DNA of 64,000 bases from positions 45,556-109,555 of the forward strand of contig JAPOVL010000015.1 of NCBI GenBank assembly GCA_026708115.1. The letters run 5' to 3'. Numbering within the stretch: the stretch's first letter is position 1; every line of letters starts with the position of its first letter. Shown here piece after piece: positions 45,511 through 54,571 of this stretch. Origin of the DNA: Chloroflexota bacterium. Its GTDB lineage: Bacteria > Chloroflexota > Anaerolineae > Aggregatilineales > Phototrophicaceae. The translations under genes were made by a program, and so were the position numbers. Under the pieces are notes generated by a model. It did no database searches and was not told where the DNA came from. It saw nothing but the letters and a program-made list of their open reading frames with translations.

Positions 45511-45798
45511 ATGGCACATAAAAAAGGCGGCGGCTCGTCCAGCAACGGCCGCGATAGCAACTCAAAAAGGCTGGGCGTAAAGAATTACGGCGGACAGTTT
45601 GTTGTGCCCGGGAACATCATCGTGCGTCAGCGCGGCAGCAAATTCCATCCGGGGGAAGGCGTCGGCATGGGCAAGGACTACACCATATTCGCGACCCGCG
45701 CAGGCTTTGTAACATTCGAAAAAATGCGCGGACGCAAAGGGCAAAAGCGCATCTCTGTATACGAAACGCACGAGAAGACCGGCCAGACCCTGAACTAG
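45511..45798 (+). CDS. rpmA: 50S ribosomal protein L27
   Basis: 95 residues. [20 protein letters not shown] is the normal L27 N-terminus with no N-terminal cleavage extension; then [20 protein letters not shown] and [28 protein letters not shown] stands before ATG 45511. It is separated by 25 bases from rplU. An overlapping frame extends upstream into rplU but is not coding. Confidence 0.96.
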   Translation: MAHKKGGGSSSNGRDSNSKRLGVKNYGGQFVVPGNIIVRQRGSKFHPGEGVGMGKDYTIFATRAGFVTFEKMRGRKGQKRISVYETHEKTGQTLN

Positions 45799-45816
45799 CC
45801 ACCTGGCTCAGTAAGT

Positions 45817-45846
45817 CATTCACGCCACTCTGTCGAGCCGTGAATG
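45817..45846 (+). promoter_or_regulatory. Hairpin just before the L31-fusion ribosome binding site
   Basis: CATTCACG (45817-45824), a 14-base loop, CGTGAATG (45839-45846): eight perfect base pairs. It ends four bases before GGAGG (45850-45854). There is no T-run, so it is not a terminator. It may modulate translation of the following gene. Confidence 0.5.
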
Positions 45847-45859
45847 CGTGGAGGAAGTC

Positions 45860-46318
45860 ATGAAGGAAGCGATTCACCCCGCCTGGCACGAGGCGCAAGT
45901 GCGCTGCATCACCTGCGGTACAACCTGGACCACCGGCGCCACAGTCGAGTCCCTGACAGTAGAAATCTGTTCGAACTGTCATCCCTTTTACACGGGCGAG
46001 CAGCGTATTGTCGACACCGAGGGACGCGTCGACAAGTTCATGAAGCGGCTGCAGCAGCGCGACGAGATCCGTTCCGAGCAAGAACGGCGGGAAGCGGAAC
46101 GGGCCCCCTTAGAGTTGCCAATTCGCAAGCTGGACCTGAGCACGCGCTATACCAATATCTTGGAAGACAACGGTATCAACGTGGTTGCAGATGTGCTGGA
46201 TCGCCTCGGCGACGAAGGCGATGACGAAAGCATCCTTGCGATCCAGGGCATCGGGCGCAAAGTATTGAGCGATCTCAAGAAAACCTTGCGCGCCAAGGGC
46301 TACGAAATCGCCAATTGA
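45860..46318 (+). CDS. rpmE: Ribosomal protein L31 fused to an RNA polymerase alpha-CTD-like helix-hairpin-helix domain
   Basis: 152 residues, about twice the usual L31. Residues ~1-68 are a zinc-binding L31 ([37 protein letters not shown], two C-x2-C pairs). A charged helical linker ([20 protein letters not shown]) leads to residues ~88-152, which align with bacterial alpha-[23 protein letters not shown] against the E. coli [20 protein letters not shown], then [17 protein letters not shown]. The residues equivalent to DNA-contact Arg265 and Asn268 and Lys298 are kept. GGAGG at 45850-45854 supports ATG 45860. The role is inferred: a ribosomal protein with a possible nucleic-acid-binding arm. 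Confidence 0.85.
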   Translation: MKEAIHPAWHEAQVRCITCGTTWTTGATVESLTVEICSNCHPFYTGEQRIVDTEGRVDKFMKRLQQRDEIRSEQERREAERAPLELPIRKLDLSTRYTNILEDNGINVVADVLDRLGDEGDDESILAIQGIGRKVLSDLKKTLRAKGYEIAN

Positions 46319-46359
46319 CCGATCGCTCGATGTGAAAAGCGCGGCATTCTCTAAATCTA

Positions 46360-46437
46360 ATAAACCGCACTGTTTGCCAGCGCCGAAGACTTAACATTTT
46401 GTGGGAGGCGCCAGTTCATATAGCTGCCGCCGAGTTG
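46360..46437 (+). repeat. Family A dispersed repeat, copy A6 (degenerate)
   Basis: TAATAAACCGCACTG, decayed hairpin, GAAGACTTAACATTTTGTG, GGAGGCGCCAG, GCTGCCGCCGAG. It is the most divergent copy. It sits 105 bases before tdk in the same direction as the gene, inside the 223-base interval after the L31 fusion. Confidence 0.55.
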
Positions 46438-46541
46438 GTATTGCTTGATCGCCTGAGTTCCCTTTCTATGTCCGTGTGCCGGCTCAGGTTAAGCGGTCTG
46501 TCCATCTGTCCATCTGTCATCAGTCGAGGGATGCTTGCTAA

Positions 46542-47135
46542 ATGCAGAGTCATGCCGGTCGTATTGAAGTCATTTGCGGAAGCATGTTCTGTGGTAAAAC
46601 CGAAGAACTGATCAGACGGGTCCGGCGCGCCATAATAGCAAGACAGAAAATCAAGGTATTCAAGCCCAGCCTCGACGACCGCTACGGGATTCAAAATATT
46701 ACCAGTCACACTGGCCAGACAGTTGCTGCAGTCCCGGTGCTCGATTCCAGTGAGATCCTGCAATACGCAAATGCTGGCACGACCGTCGTCGCGATTGACG
46801 AAGCGCAATTCTTTGACGTGGGCATCGTCGGCGTGGTACAGCAACTCGTTGACAGTTTCAACATCCGCGTGATCATCGCCGGGCTTGATCTGGACTTCCG
46901 AGGCGAGCCCTTCGGCGCCATGCCGCAATTGCTGAGCATCGCCGAAGAAGTTGTCAAACTACATGCAATCTGTGTTGTCTGTGGGGAAAACGCCAGCCGT
47001 ACACAACGTCTGGTTAACGGCGCGCCCGCCTCGTACCATGATCCCATCATAATGGTAGGCGCCCAAGAATCCTATGAAGCGCGCTGCCGCCAGCATCACG
47101 AGGTCCCCGGCAGCCCAAATACACGAGCTCCCTGA
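46542..47135 (+). CDS. tdk: Thymidine kinase (type II)
   Basis: 197 residues. P-loop [20 protein letters not shown]; the DEAQFFD motif ([15 protein letters not shown]) with the catalytic Glu; [15 protein letters not shown], and a C-terminal zinc site in [15 protein letters not shown] with later [14 protein letters not shown]. It phosphorylates thymidine. The lasso region [18 protein letters not shown] is complete. GAGGGA lies upstream of ATG 46542. It converges with sucD, 10 bases between stops. Confidence 0.95.
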   Translation: MQSHAGRIEVICGSMFCGKTEELIRRVRRAIIARQKIKVFKPSLDDRYGIQNITSHTGQTVAAVPVLDSSEILQYANAGTTVVAIDEAQFFDVGIVGVVQQLVDSFNIRVIIAGLDLDFRGEPFGAMPQLLSIAEEVVKLHAICVVCGENASRTQRLVNGAPASYHDPIIMVGAQESYEARCRQHHEVPGSPNTRAP

Positions 47136-47145
47136 CTGAAGCGCG

Positions 47146-48003
47146 CTAGCTTAGCAATCCAGGGATCTCTTCAGGATTCGCCGCAACACGCGCGCCGGCT
47201 GCTTCCAGCGCCTGGATCTTTTCCTCGGCAGAACCTTCGCCACCATCGACGATTGCGCCGGCATGTCCCATACGCTTGCCCGGGGGCGCGCTGCGCCCGG
47301 CGATGAAGGCGGCAACAGGCTTTGTCATCGCATTCTTGATATATTCGGCAGCGACGATCTCTGCACTGCCACCGATTTCGCCCAGCAAAGCTACTTTTTC
47401 CGTTTCCGGATCGTTCTCAAACATTTCCAGAACTTCTACAAAGGTCGTGCCAATGACCGGGTCGCCGCCGATCCCGACAATAGTTGAGTTGCCGATACCC
47501 GCATTTTTCATGGCAAAGCCGACTTCATAGGTCAAGGTCCCGCTCTTGGATACCACTCCTACGTTTCCCGGCACTGCCACCATAGCAGGAATGATGCCGA
47601 CTTTCGCTTCCCCGGGCGTCATCACGCCGGGGCAATTGGGGCCGATCAGTCGGGTCCCTTTTTGCGCGCAATAGCTGACTACCCTCATCATGTCCGAGAC
47701 CGGGATATGCTCGGTCAGACAAATCACCAGTCGGACGCCAGCGTCCGCAGCTTCCATCATGGCGTCCGCGGCAAAACGCGCAGGCACTGTCACCAGACTC
47801 ACATCGGCATTGGTTGTTTCGACGGCTTTACGCATGGTGTCGAAGACCGGCTTGCCCTCAAACCACTCACCGCCTTTCCCAGGCGTGACACCGCCAACGA
47901 CATCTGTTCCGTACTCCATCATGAGCTTGGCGTGGAAGCCGCCCTGCCGCCCGGTTATGCCCTGTACCAGAACTTTGGAACTTCGATCAATGAGAATCGA
48001 CAT
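47146..48003 (-). CDS. sucD: Succinyl-CoA ligase, alpha subunit
   Basis: 285 residues. CoA-binding Rossmann motif [54 protein letters not shown], and the phospho-His loop with [21 protein letters not shown]. It forms the CoA-binding half of the TCA-cycle enzyme that couples succinyl-CoA cleavage to NTP synthesis. ATG 48003 lies one base after the sucC stop, so the subunits are coupled. Confidence 0.96.
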   Translation of the reverse strand: MSILIDRSSKVLVQGITGRQGGFHAKLMMEYGTDVVGGVTPGKGGEWFEGKPVFDTMRKAVETTNADVSLVTVPARFAADAMMEAADAGVRLVICLTEHIPVSDMMRVVSYCAQKGTRLIGPNCPGVMTPGEAKVGIIPAMVAVPGNVGVVSKSGTLTYEVGFAMKNAGIGNSTIVGIGGDPVIGTTFVEVLEMFENDPETEKVALLGEIGGSAEIVAAEYIKNAMTKPVAAFIAGRSAPPGKRMGHAGAIVDGGEGSAEEKIQALEAAGARVAANPEEIPGLLS

Positions 48004-48004
48004 G

Positions 48005-49165
48005 CTAGGCCCCTTCCTTCACAGCGGCGACCGCCATCTTAGCGGCGTCGGTCAAGGTCTCAGCGCTCATGATGTTGGGGATCCGAGCTTCGCTGATGAT
48101 GCGGTTTCCAGCGGGGGCGTTGGTGCCTTGCAGCCGAATAACCATGGGAACGTCTGGTTTCACCTCGTTGTAGGCCGTCAAGATGCCGTTGGCTACTTCG
48201 TCGCAACGGGTGATTCCACCAAAAATATTAAAGAGAACGCACTTCACGTTGGAGTCGGACAGGATGATACGCAAAGCCGTGGCAACTTGCTCGGGCGTCG
48301 CCCCGCCACCTATATCTAGGAAGTTCGCCGGGCCAATCCCGTCCGCGTCTCCATAGAGCTTGGTCATGTCCATTGTCGTCATTGCCAAACCAGCGCCGTT
48401 GACCATACAGCCGATTTGGCCATCCAGCTTTATGTAGGTGATTCCCGCTTCGCGGGCTTGACGTTCCGACTCAAGTTCGTCGCTGGCATCACGTTCGGCT
48501 CTTAACCCCGGCTGACGGAAGAGCGCATTGTCATCGATGATAACTTTTCCGTCGACCGCCAGCAGATTGCCCTCGCCAGTGATAACCAAGGGGTTGATTT
48601 CAGCAAGTTCCGCATCGCTTTGAACGTAGCATCGGTAAAGACCGCGAAGGATTGATCCGAATTGACGCCACAGCGCCCGGGGCATACCCATCGCGCTGGC
48701 AATGTAAGTCACTTGGAATCCCTGCAATCCCAAGATTGGATCAATGTGTTCACGTGTGATCGCGTCAGGTCGCTCGCGATTAAGCTCTTCAATATCCATG
48801 CCACCGTCCATCGACGCCATGATCAATGGACGGCCCGCCCCTCTGTCATTGGTAATCGCGAGATAAATCTCGCGATCAATATCGGCGCCGGGATCGACTA
48901 ACACTTTCTCGACGCGCAGTCCCTTAATGTCCATCCCAAGAATCTCTTCGGCACAAGCTCGGGCTTCTTCGGCATTCTTCGCCACTTTGACACCGCCGGC
49001 CTTCCCACGACCACCGACATGCACCTGTGCTTTTATGACAACAACACCGCTCAGCTCGGCAGCGATTTGTTGGACCTCGTCGGCTGTCGTCGCAACCACT
49101 CCTTCAGGAATCGGTATCCCGAAATCGCGAAACAAAAACTTGGATTGATATTCGTGCAACTTCAA
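48005..49165 (-). CDS. sucC: Succinyl-CoA ligase, beta subunit
   Basis: 386 residues. ATP-grasp nucleotide-binding domain: [21 protein letters not shown] at the N-terminus (leading 20 residues: [20 protein letters not shown]), [40 protein letters not shown] and [19 protein letters not shown]. The start is a TTG at 49165 (TTG-AAG-TTG-CAC), supported by GGAGGAAGC with a nine-base spacer. Whether ATP or GTP is preferred cannot be told. Operon order sucC-sucD as usual. Confidence 0.96.
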   Translation of the reverse strand: MKLHEYQSKFLFRDFGIPIPEGVVATTADEVQQIAAELSGVVVIKAQVHVGGRGKAGGVKVAKNAEEARACAEEILGMDIKGLRVEKVLVDPGADIDREIYLAITNDRGAGRPLIMASMDGGMDIEELNRERPDAITREHIDPILGLQGFQVTYIASAMGMPRALWRQFGSILRGLYRCYVQSDAELAEINPLVITGEGNLLAVDGKVIIDDNALFRQPGLRAERDASDELESERQAREAGITYIKLDGQIGCMVNGAGLAMTTMDMTKLYGDADGIGPANFLDIGGGATPEQVATALRIILSDSNVKCVLFNIFGGITRCDEVANGILTAYNEVKPDVPMVIRLQGTNAPAGNRIISEARIPNIMSAETLTDAAKMAVAAVKEGA

Positions 49166-49482
49166 CGCTCGCTTCCTCCATTAAGTCACCTTGCGCCTGG
49201 CAATGCGAAACGCTGTCGGCGTCTTTGCAACACGCGGTTTCTTTGCCAAAGCTTGGCTAACTGTGTTGTAAGTAGGAAATCGCTTCGGGCACTTCCCGTC
49301 AACGTAGAATAGGCAGTGTGCCGTTTGGCGGACCTCGCAAGGTTACGCTATACTGGAACTAATCTCAAGTCACAATCGCGCTTGTTTGACGGCAGATTAT
49401 CGGTCTCGTTGAGTTGTCCGATAGAGCAGTTTTTATACTGGAAGTGTGGCGCGGAACGCAGTTCATACGCGGGGGGTAACCG
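49166..49482. other. Intergenic region with divergent promoters
   Basis: The interval between sucC (-) and the LysM gene (+). It holds TTGGCG-18-TATACT (49325-49354) and a second TATACT (49434-49439) on the plus strand. No repeat or RNA gene was seen. Confidence 0.5.
49325..49354 (+). promoter_or_regulatory. Candidate promoter for the LysM gene
   Basis: TTGGCG at 49325-49330, 18-base spacer, TATACT at 49349-49354. A second TATACT (49434-49439) with TTGAGT 19 bases upstream is closer to the gene. Confidence 0.45.
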
Positions 49483-51273
49483 ATGAAACGATTATCGGCA
49501 CTTATTTTCATTGTAGTCTTGTGTCTTGCTCTCAATGTCTTTTACGGACAACCACAAACTGCCGAAAACCTTTTGACCAATCCCGGTTTTGAAGAAGAAT
49601 TTGTCGAGCAAGACGGTGAGGCGCCGCAAAACGTCGCCACCGGATGGAACGCTTGGCACATACCCCGCACGGATTCCAGCCCAGCCTACGCCAATCACGC
49701 GCCTTTCTACAATGAAGAGACTGTGCGCACGCGCGGCGACGAGCCTGGCAAAGCCCAGGTTTATTTCAACCAATACGCGACTCACCAAGGCGGCGTTTAT
49801 CAGCAAGTTGACGATCTGACCGTCGGCACAGACTATCGGTTCAGTATCTACGCCTGGGTATGGTCTTCTATTGGCCAGGATTGGGATATCAGCGAGCAGC
49901 CCGGCAACGTCAGCGTTAGAGTCGGTATTGATCCATCCGGCGGCACAGACGGCGCCAGCGAAGATATCGTCTGGTCAACAACGGCAGTCTTCTTGTACAA
50001 CGCCTACTACCAGTATTCGGTGATTGCCGCAGCGGAGAGCGCTACGATTACGGTATTCGTCGAATCTACCGTCGGCGAACCCGTCGCCAATAACTATGTT
50101 TACCTGGAGGATGCGGTACTGGAGGTGGCAACTCAGAACGTCGTCGTTGTGGACAGCACACCCACGTCAGAGACCAATGACGATCTAGCAGGCGAGGCTG
50201 ATGATGAAGCCACCCCCACCCTGGAGCCGACATCAATAGCCACTGCTACGCCAACAGCCACGCAAGATGCGGCGACTGCAGAAGCGCCGACAGATACGTC
50301 GCTGCCGACAGATACGCCGCCGCCCACAGATACACCCGTACCTACCGCCACCGAAGAAGCAACGGCCACTGCCGAGCCGGACGGTTCCGCCACTGCCGAT
50401 CCTTTTCCCGACACAGTCACCCACACGGTTGTCGAGGACGATACAATTTCAGCTATTGCGCTTCAATACGGCAGTACAGAAGAGGCGATAAGAGACGCCA
50501 ATGACCTCACCAGTTCCTTGATCGTTGTTGGCCAACAATTGATCGTGCCGATCAACCTGCCCGATCCAACCGAAACGCCGTTGCCGCCCGACCAGCCAAC
50601 ACCTACGGAAACGTCTATCCCGCCTACCGAGACAGCGACGCCAACTGCGACGCCGATTCCAACTGCAACACCTGTGGTCTATGTCGTACAAACAGGCGAT
50701 ACACTTCTGGGTATCGCTGTGGCCTATAACACAACGGTCGAGGCGCTGGTACAACTGAATGGCATTCAGAATCCGGACCAATTGGCTGTCGGTCTGGTCT
50801 TGCTGATTCCAACTCCCGATCCAACACCTTTGCCGACGGCCACCCCACAGATCCATTTGACGGCGCTTGCGGAATCAACGATTACCTCCTATACAACATA
50901 CACCGTGCAAATCGGCGACACGCTCGACGAAATCGCGACTCAGTTCAATACGACGGTTAACGCCATTGTACAGTTGAACGGCATATCCAATCCCAGCCGT
51001 ATTGATCCTGGCCAAGTCTTGCGAATCCCGGCTGCCCCGGGAGAAGGAACGCCGACCGGGGATCAGCAGGATGCCACCGCGACGGCTACAACCGTGCCTT
51101 CGCCTACGCCAATCCCAACTTCGGCGCCTACGACATACACTGTACAGGCCGGGGACACACTGTTCCAGATTGCGGAACGCTTTGGCGTTAGTGTAGTCGA
51201 ATTGGGCACATTCAATAACATCGTCGACTATAACGCTGTGTATCCAGGGCAGGTGCTGATCATTCCGGGATAA
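49483..51273 (+). CDS. Secreted protein with carbohydrate-binding-like module and four LysM domains
   Basis: 596 residues. Signal peptide 1-22. Residues ~28-200 form a CBM-like beta-sandwich (NLLTNPGFEEEFVEQDG, then GVYQQVDDLTVGTDYRFSIY and YVYLEDAVLEV). Four LysM domains follow, separated by long TPTAT/PPTDTP-type linkers: one near 307 (HTVVEDDTISAIALQYGS), one near 402 (YVVQTGDTLLGIAVAYNT), one near 473 (YTVQIGDTLDEIATQFNT) and one at the end (YTVQAGDTLFQIAERFGV). LysM binds GlcNAc-containing chains such as peptidoglycan. GGGGGG lies before ATG 49483. The gene is likely paired functionally with the M23 peptidase downstream. Confidence 0.9.
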   Translation: MKRLSALIFIVVLCLALNVFYGQPQTAENLLTNPGFEEEFVEQDGEAPQNVATGWNAWHIPRTDSSPAYANHAPFYNEETVRTRGDEPGKAQVYFNQYATHQGGVYQQVDDLTVGTDYRFSIYAWVWSSIGQDWDISEQPGNVSVRVGIDPSGGTDGASEDIVWSTTAVFLYNAYYQYSVIAAAESATITVFVESTVGEPVANNYVYLEDAVLEVATQNVVVVDSTPTSETNDDLAGEADDEATPTLEPTSIATATPTATQDAATAEAPTDTSLPTDTPPPTDTPVPTATEEATATAEPDGSATADPFPDTVTHTVVEDDTISAIALQYGSTEEAIRDANDLTSSLIVVGQQLIVPINLPDPTETPLPPDQPTPTETSIPPTETATPTATPIPTATPVVYVVQTGDTLLGIAVAYNTTVEALVQLNGIQNPDQLAVGLVLLIPTPDPTPLPTATPQIHLTALAESTITSYTTYTVQIGDTLDEIATQFNTTVNAIVQLNGISNPSRIDPGQVLRIPAAPGEGTPTGDQQDATATATTVPSPTPIPTSAPTTYTVQAGDTLFQIAERFGVSVVELGTFNNIVDYNAVYPGQVLIIPG

Positions 51274-51606
51274 GCCGATGGCCTGTCGTCGTAAACGCTT
51301 GAACCAAGCACATTACTTTAAGCTCGCGCGAAACTTTGCGCGAGCTTCTTCTGTCGGCTGCGAGGGATGTTATTCGTATCACGTCTTGCCCAGAACGAAG
51401 GCGCTATCTTTGTTTTATCGAAATCAAATCCTACATTCGCCGCTGTACGAACAATTGAAATGCGCTTTAGCATAGGCATAATTTGCTTGGACAGGCGCGG
51501 TTTGGCGGTCGACAAGCTGTCTGTCAATCCGCGGTCCTTGTCCGATCTGCTCAAATCGACCGCCATGCTGGATCGGGGATATGTTGGTCTTTGACAAGGA
51601 GCCGCC
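51274..51606. other. Intergenic region between the two LysM genes
   Basis: It holds a strong hairpin at 51320-51347 and short open frames on both strands (up to 82 codons) without a ribosome binding site or recognisable similarity. Just before the next start there is AGGAG (51598-51602). Confidence 0.5.
51320..51347 (+). terminator. Hairpin terminator after the first LysM gene
   Basis: AAGCTCGCGC, loop GAAACTTT, GCGCGAGCTT, then CTTCTG. A 10-bp stem with a pyrimidine-rich tail; the T-run is weak. The preceding side is AT-rich (ATTACTTT), so it could act in both directions. Confidence 0.6.
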
Positions 51607-53115
51607 TTGAAGACGCTCAGCGCTCTCGGTTATTTCATCTTGCTCTGCATGTTCTTAAGTTTCTCGTACTTGCTGTTGGCGCAAGGGCAAAGCAATTCGG
51701 TCCTGACAGTGCACGTGGTGCAGCGCGGCGAAAACCTGTTTCGGATTGCCTTGCAGTACGATCTCTTTGCCAATGAGGTGGCTAAAGCCAATGGTATCAC
51801 TGACAACGATAGCATCGTCGTCGGTCAACGCCTGATCATTCCCCTCATACAGGACGTATCGGATGAACCGCTCACGCATACCGCCCTAGCCGGCGAAACC
51901 ATTCATAGTATCGCGACTGCTTACGGAAAGACCGTAGACGAGTTATTGTCTCTAAACGGACTCGCCAAAGATGTGGAAGTCTATGTCGGGCAGCGTCTTG
52001 TTATTGTCCCGGGAGCGCTTGAGGCAGATCCAACGCCGACCTTGGTCCAATCCGTCGATGAAGAATCAACGCCATCATCTTCACAGCCGATTTCCGCCGG
52101 CGCTACTAATCCTTCGAGGCTCATACTGGGTGATCCCAATTTCGCTTTTGTCCACACGGTTGAGGCGGGTGATACCGTATTCGACATCGGCATGCGCTTC
52201 AACTTGACAGTCAGCGATATCGCCAAAGGAAACAATTTGCAGGACCCAACCAAGATCTTCATCGGCCAGCGACTCGTTATTCCCGGCATCGAACCCCCTC
52301 GGCTGGCGCAAGACCTGCCAGATATCGTCGCTTCGTTCACGATAGATCCACTGATACTTGAAGAAGGGAGAACCGGCCGTTTCAAAGTCCAGACGACGGT
52401 TCCGGTCGAAGTCAGCGGCATGTTTTTAGGGCAGGAATTGCGTATCATCGGGAGCGAAGACAACACGCGTCACAACGTCATGGTTGGCATCCCGATGTTT
52501 ACCGAACAAGGCGTGTACCCGCTGCGGCTCAACCTAGTTGATGAGCAAGCAACATCGGTCTCGATCGCGGCCAATCTGCAAATCATAGCCGGAGGATATG
52601 GCTACCAGACCATTTCAATCGACAATTCTGAATTGTTGTCACCGGCCGTGGAGAGCGAAGAGCTCGCCCTGCTGGTCCGGGTAACAACGCCATTCACCGA
52701 AGAGAAATACTGGGACGCATCGCTAAGCCTGCCCGCCGCAGCAACGATGAACGCGCGTTTTGGCACCCTTCGTTCCTATAACGGCAGCGCCTACGACCGT
52801 TATCATCACGGCGTCGATTTCGCAGGCGGCACGGGAACCCCGGTTTTGGCCGCGGCCGACGGGGTAGTTGTCCTGGCGGATATGCTCAACATCCGCGGTC
52901 GCACGACCGTCATTGATCATGGCTGGGGGCTGTATACGGCCTACGCGCACCAAAACAGCATTCAAGTCAGCCTGGGCGAGCAAGTGACTTCCGGTCAAAT
53001 CATCGGCGCTATTGGTTCAACCGGTAGAAGCACCGGTCCCCACCTACACTGGGAAGTTTGGCTTAATGGTGTGAATGTTGACCCGCTGCAGTGGGTTCAG
53101 CAAGTCTTCCCCTAA
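51607..53115 (+). CDS. Secreted M23 (LytM-type) peptidase with three LysM domains
   Basis: 502 residues. Signal peptide 1-25 (FILLCMFLSFSYLLLAQG). Three LysM domains: HVVQRGENLFRIALQYDL, HTALAGETIHSIATAYGK, and HTVEAGDTVFDIGMRFNL near 183. A middle region (~240-350) looks like a beta-sandwich. The C-terminal M23 domain has zinc ligands in YHHGVDFAGGTGTPV and the H-x-H of GPHLHWEVWLNG. It should cut or remodel peptidoglycan peptides, or activate amidases; with both motifs present it looks active. Start is TTG 51607, with AGGAG ending five bases upstream. Confidence 0.92.
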   Translation: MKTLSALGYFILLCMFLSFSYLLLAQGQSNSVLTVHVVQRGENLFRIALQYDLFANEVAKANGITDNDSIVVGQRLIIPLIQDVSDEPLTHTALAGETIHSIATAYGKTVDELLSLNGLAKDVEVYVGQRLVIVPGALEADPTPTLVQSVDEESTPSSSQPISAGATNPSRLILGDPNFAFVHTVEAGDTVFDIGMRFNLTVSDIAKGNNLQDPTKIFIGQRLVIPGIEPPRLAQDLPDIVASFTIDPLILEEGRTGRFKVQTTVPVEVSGMFLGQELRIIGSEDNTRHNVMVGIPMFTEQGVYPLRLNLVDEQATSVSIAANLQIIAGGYGYQTISIDNSELLSPAVESEELALLVRVTTPFTEEKYWDASLSLPAAATMNARFGTLRSYNGSAYDRYHHGVDFAGGTGTPVLAAADGVVVLADMLNIRGRTTVIDHGWGLYTAYAHQNSIQVSLGEQVTSGQIIGAIGSTGRSTGPHLHWEVWLNGVNVDPLQWVQQVFP

Positions 53116-53134
53116 GTCCGGCGGCTCTTCATCG

Positions 53135-54286
53135 CTAGGACTCAAACGCTCCGTCGAGAGCTTCAAAGTCAGTGAACAGAAAATGGTCGTGGTAGTAGTG
53201 GATCCAAAGGAACGACAGGATTGCCGTATAGTAGGCGATATCAAAATGACTGTTGCCGTCAATACCCGGTTTGACAATGCCGGCCAGTCCGTAGACCAGT
53301 AAAAAAATCACCCCCGAGCCTAGAAGCAACATTGCGCTGAATGCATAAAGCGCGCGAGCGTCTTTGGTCCGTCGGCTGAACTTCGCCACCAGCGGCGCGT
53401 CGCCCTCCAAGTTGCCAATCATTTGCCGAATCTTGATAATGTAGAAGGTTATCGCCAAATACTGGAACGAATGCCAGGTATTTAGACCTTGGAATGCCGT
53501 ATCAAGATTGGGAAGCATTGGCGTGAAAAACGCCACAGTTACCGTCAAGCCGATGAACACAAACTTGGGAATATTTAACGTGCCCTGTCGATATTCTGCC
53601 AGGGACTTGTACAAATACGCGACAAGCGCTGTCACAAATACGATTGTCACAAGAATGAAAAACCAAGGATTATGTGGCTGTTGAAATAGAGCCGGAATCG
53701 CCTCTCCCAGGTCGTTTTGGCCGATTTCAAATTGCCCTTGACTAATCTTCCACATCGCAATTGGAAACAGGCTGGTCAATACAATGGCATAATCGATGAA
53801 TCTCGACACCGGACTCAACGCGCTCTTGCGCACGAATTTCGCTTCCTTGTGGTTGTAAAGCTCGACGATATAGGTCACCTGATGAAGAACATGGAGCGAT
53901 GCCCAAAAGAAGAAAAAGGTGAGCATCAAGTTCAAGTTCAAGAAGGCCAGCGATATGACAATAACGGGGATTATGATCGAGGATCGAATCAACGTTGGAT
54001 ACCGCTCTTTGAAGCTCTCGTCCAAACCCGTGCGCAGGAATGTAGACATCATATGCGGTCCGCCGATAGCAATTGCGACAAAGGCGTTGACCAAGTTCCG
54101 GCTAAAGTCGTCGTCCATACCCATTTGCACGCCGAGCAGGTACAGGACATAGGGCAAAGGCACCACAACTACACTCAGGGTTATGAAGAAAAGATCCCAT
54201 CGTTTGTTGCGTAGCCAAAGACCCCCTTTGTCGATCTCCGCCGCATAGATTTCAGATTCTACAAGTGTTATGGCGCTTGTTGCCAA
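53135..54286 (-). CDS. His-rich polytopic membrane protein of unknown function
   Basis: 383 residues with about nine or ten membrane segments. Histidines cluster at membrane edges: IAIGGPHMMSTFLRTG, ASLHVLHQVTYIVELYNH, LNTWHSFQYLAITFY and LWIHYYHDHFLFTDF at the C-terminus. Such spacing resembles integral-membrane di-metal enzymes, such as Brp/Blh or desaturase-like folds, but no family was firmly recognised. The start is TTG 54286 (rather than an ATG), supported by TTGGAG seven bases upstream. The gene is single and converges on the M23 gene. Confidence 0.65.
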   Translation of the reverse strand: MATSAITLVESEIYAAEIDKGGLWLRNKRWDLFFITLSVVVVPLPYVLYLLGVQMGMDDDFSRNLVNAFVAIAIGGPHMMSTFLRTGLDESFKERYPTLIRSSIIIPVIVISLAFLNLNLMLTFFFFWASLHVLHQVTYIVELYNHKEAKFVRKSALSPVSRFIDYAIVLTSLFPIAMWKISQGQFEIGQNDLGEAIPALFQQPHNPWFFILVTIVFVTALVAYLYKSLAEYRQGTLNIPKFVFIGLTVTVAFFTPMLPNLDTAFQGLNTWHSFQYLAITFYIIKIRQMIGNLEGDAPLVAKFSRRTKDARALYAFSAMLLLGSGVIFLLVYGLAGIVKPGIDGNSHFDIAYYTAILSFLWIHYYHDHFLFTDFEALDGAFES

Positions 54287-54388
54287 GGCTATACTCCAAC
54301 GTAAATGGCTACCATCATTCTACCCTAATTTATTTAGCGATGCAAAGTATATTTCCGTTGATCCGCGTTAGAAATTCAACTGAATTAG

Positions 54389-54561
54389 CTGAAGACCGGA
54401 CAGTTTTGAAGCGATAGCGACGGGTCAGCCAATAGCTGACCCCTACAAGGTTCATTTTAGCGAAATTTGTAGGGGCGACCTATCAGGTCGCCCGAAAAAC
54501 ACCGAAAAAAGTCCAGGTTTTGCAGCGATTTCTTGCGCGATAAAAACTGTCCTGTCCTCCC
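54389..54561 (+). mobile_element. Family B MITE-like element, short form (173 bp)
   Basis: Left terminus CTGAAGACCGGACAGTTTTG (54389-54408); right terminus, reverse-complemented, GGGAGGACAGGACAGTTTT; 15 of 19 match. Flanks are ACTGAATTAG (54379-54388) and ACTGGATTAG (54562-54571), a 10-bp duplication with one change. Inside are GTCAGCCAATAGCTGAC and GGGCGACCTATCAGGTCGCCC hairpins and the tail CGAAAAACACCGAAAAAAG. It lacks the middle module of the copy at 42430-42821. The IS4-type element follows at once, sharing the right-hand duplication. Confidence 0.75.
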
Positions 54562-54571
54562 ACTGGATTAG
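54562..54571 (+). repeat. 10-bp target site duplication, left of the IS4-type element
   Basis: ACTGGATTAG, identical to 55756-55765 on the other side of the insertion sequence. It also serves as right flank of the short MITE. Confidence 0.9.

Noticed and set aside
44850..45560. Minus-strand frame of 236 codons opposite queA-rplU
   Set aside because: It is antisense to two certain genes (queA end and rplU) and has no domain or ribosome binding site.
49483..51273. Possible tandem-repeat instability in the Thr/Pro linkers
   Set aside because: The linkers are low-complexity at protein level, but the DNA repeats are short and imperfect (ccgacagatac-type units), so a contingency locus is not supported.
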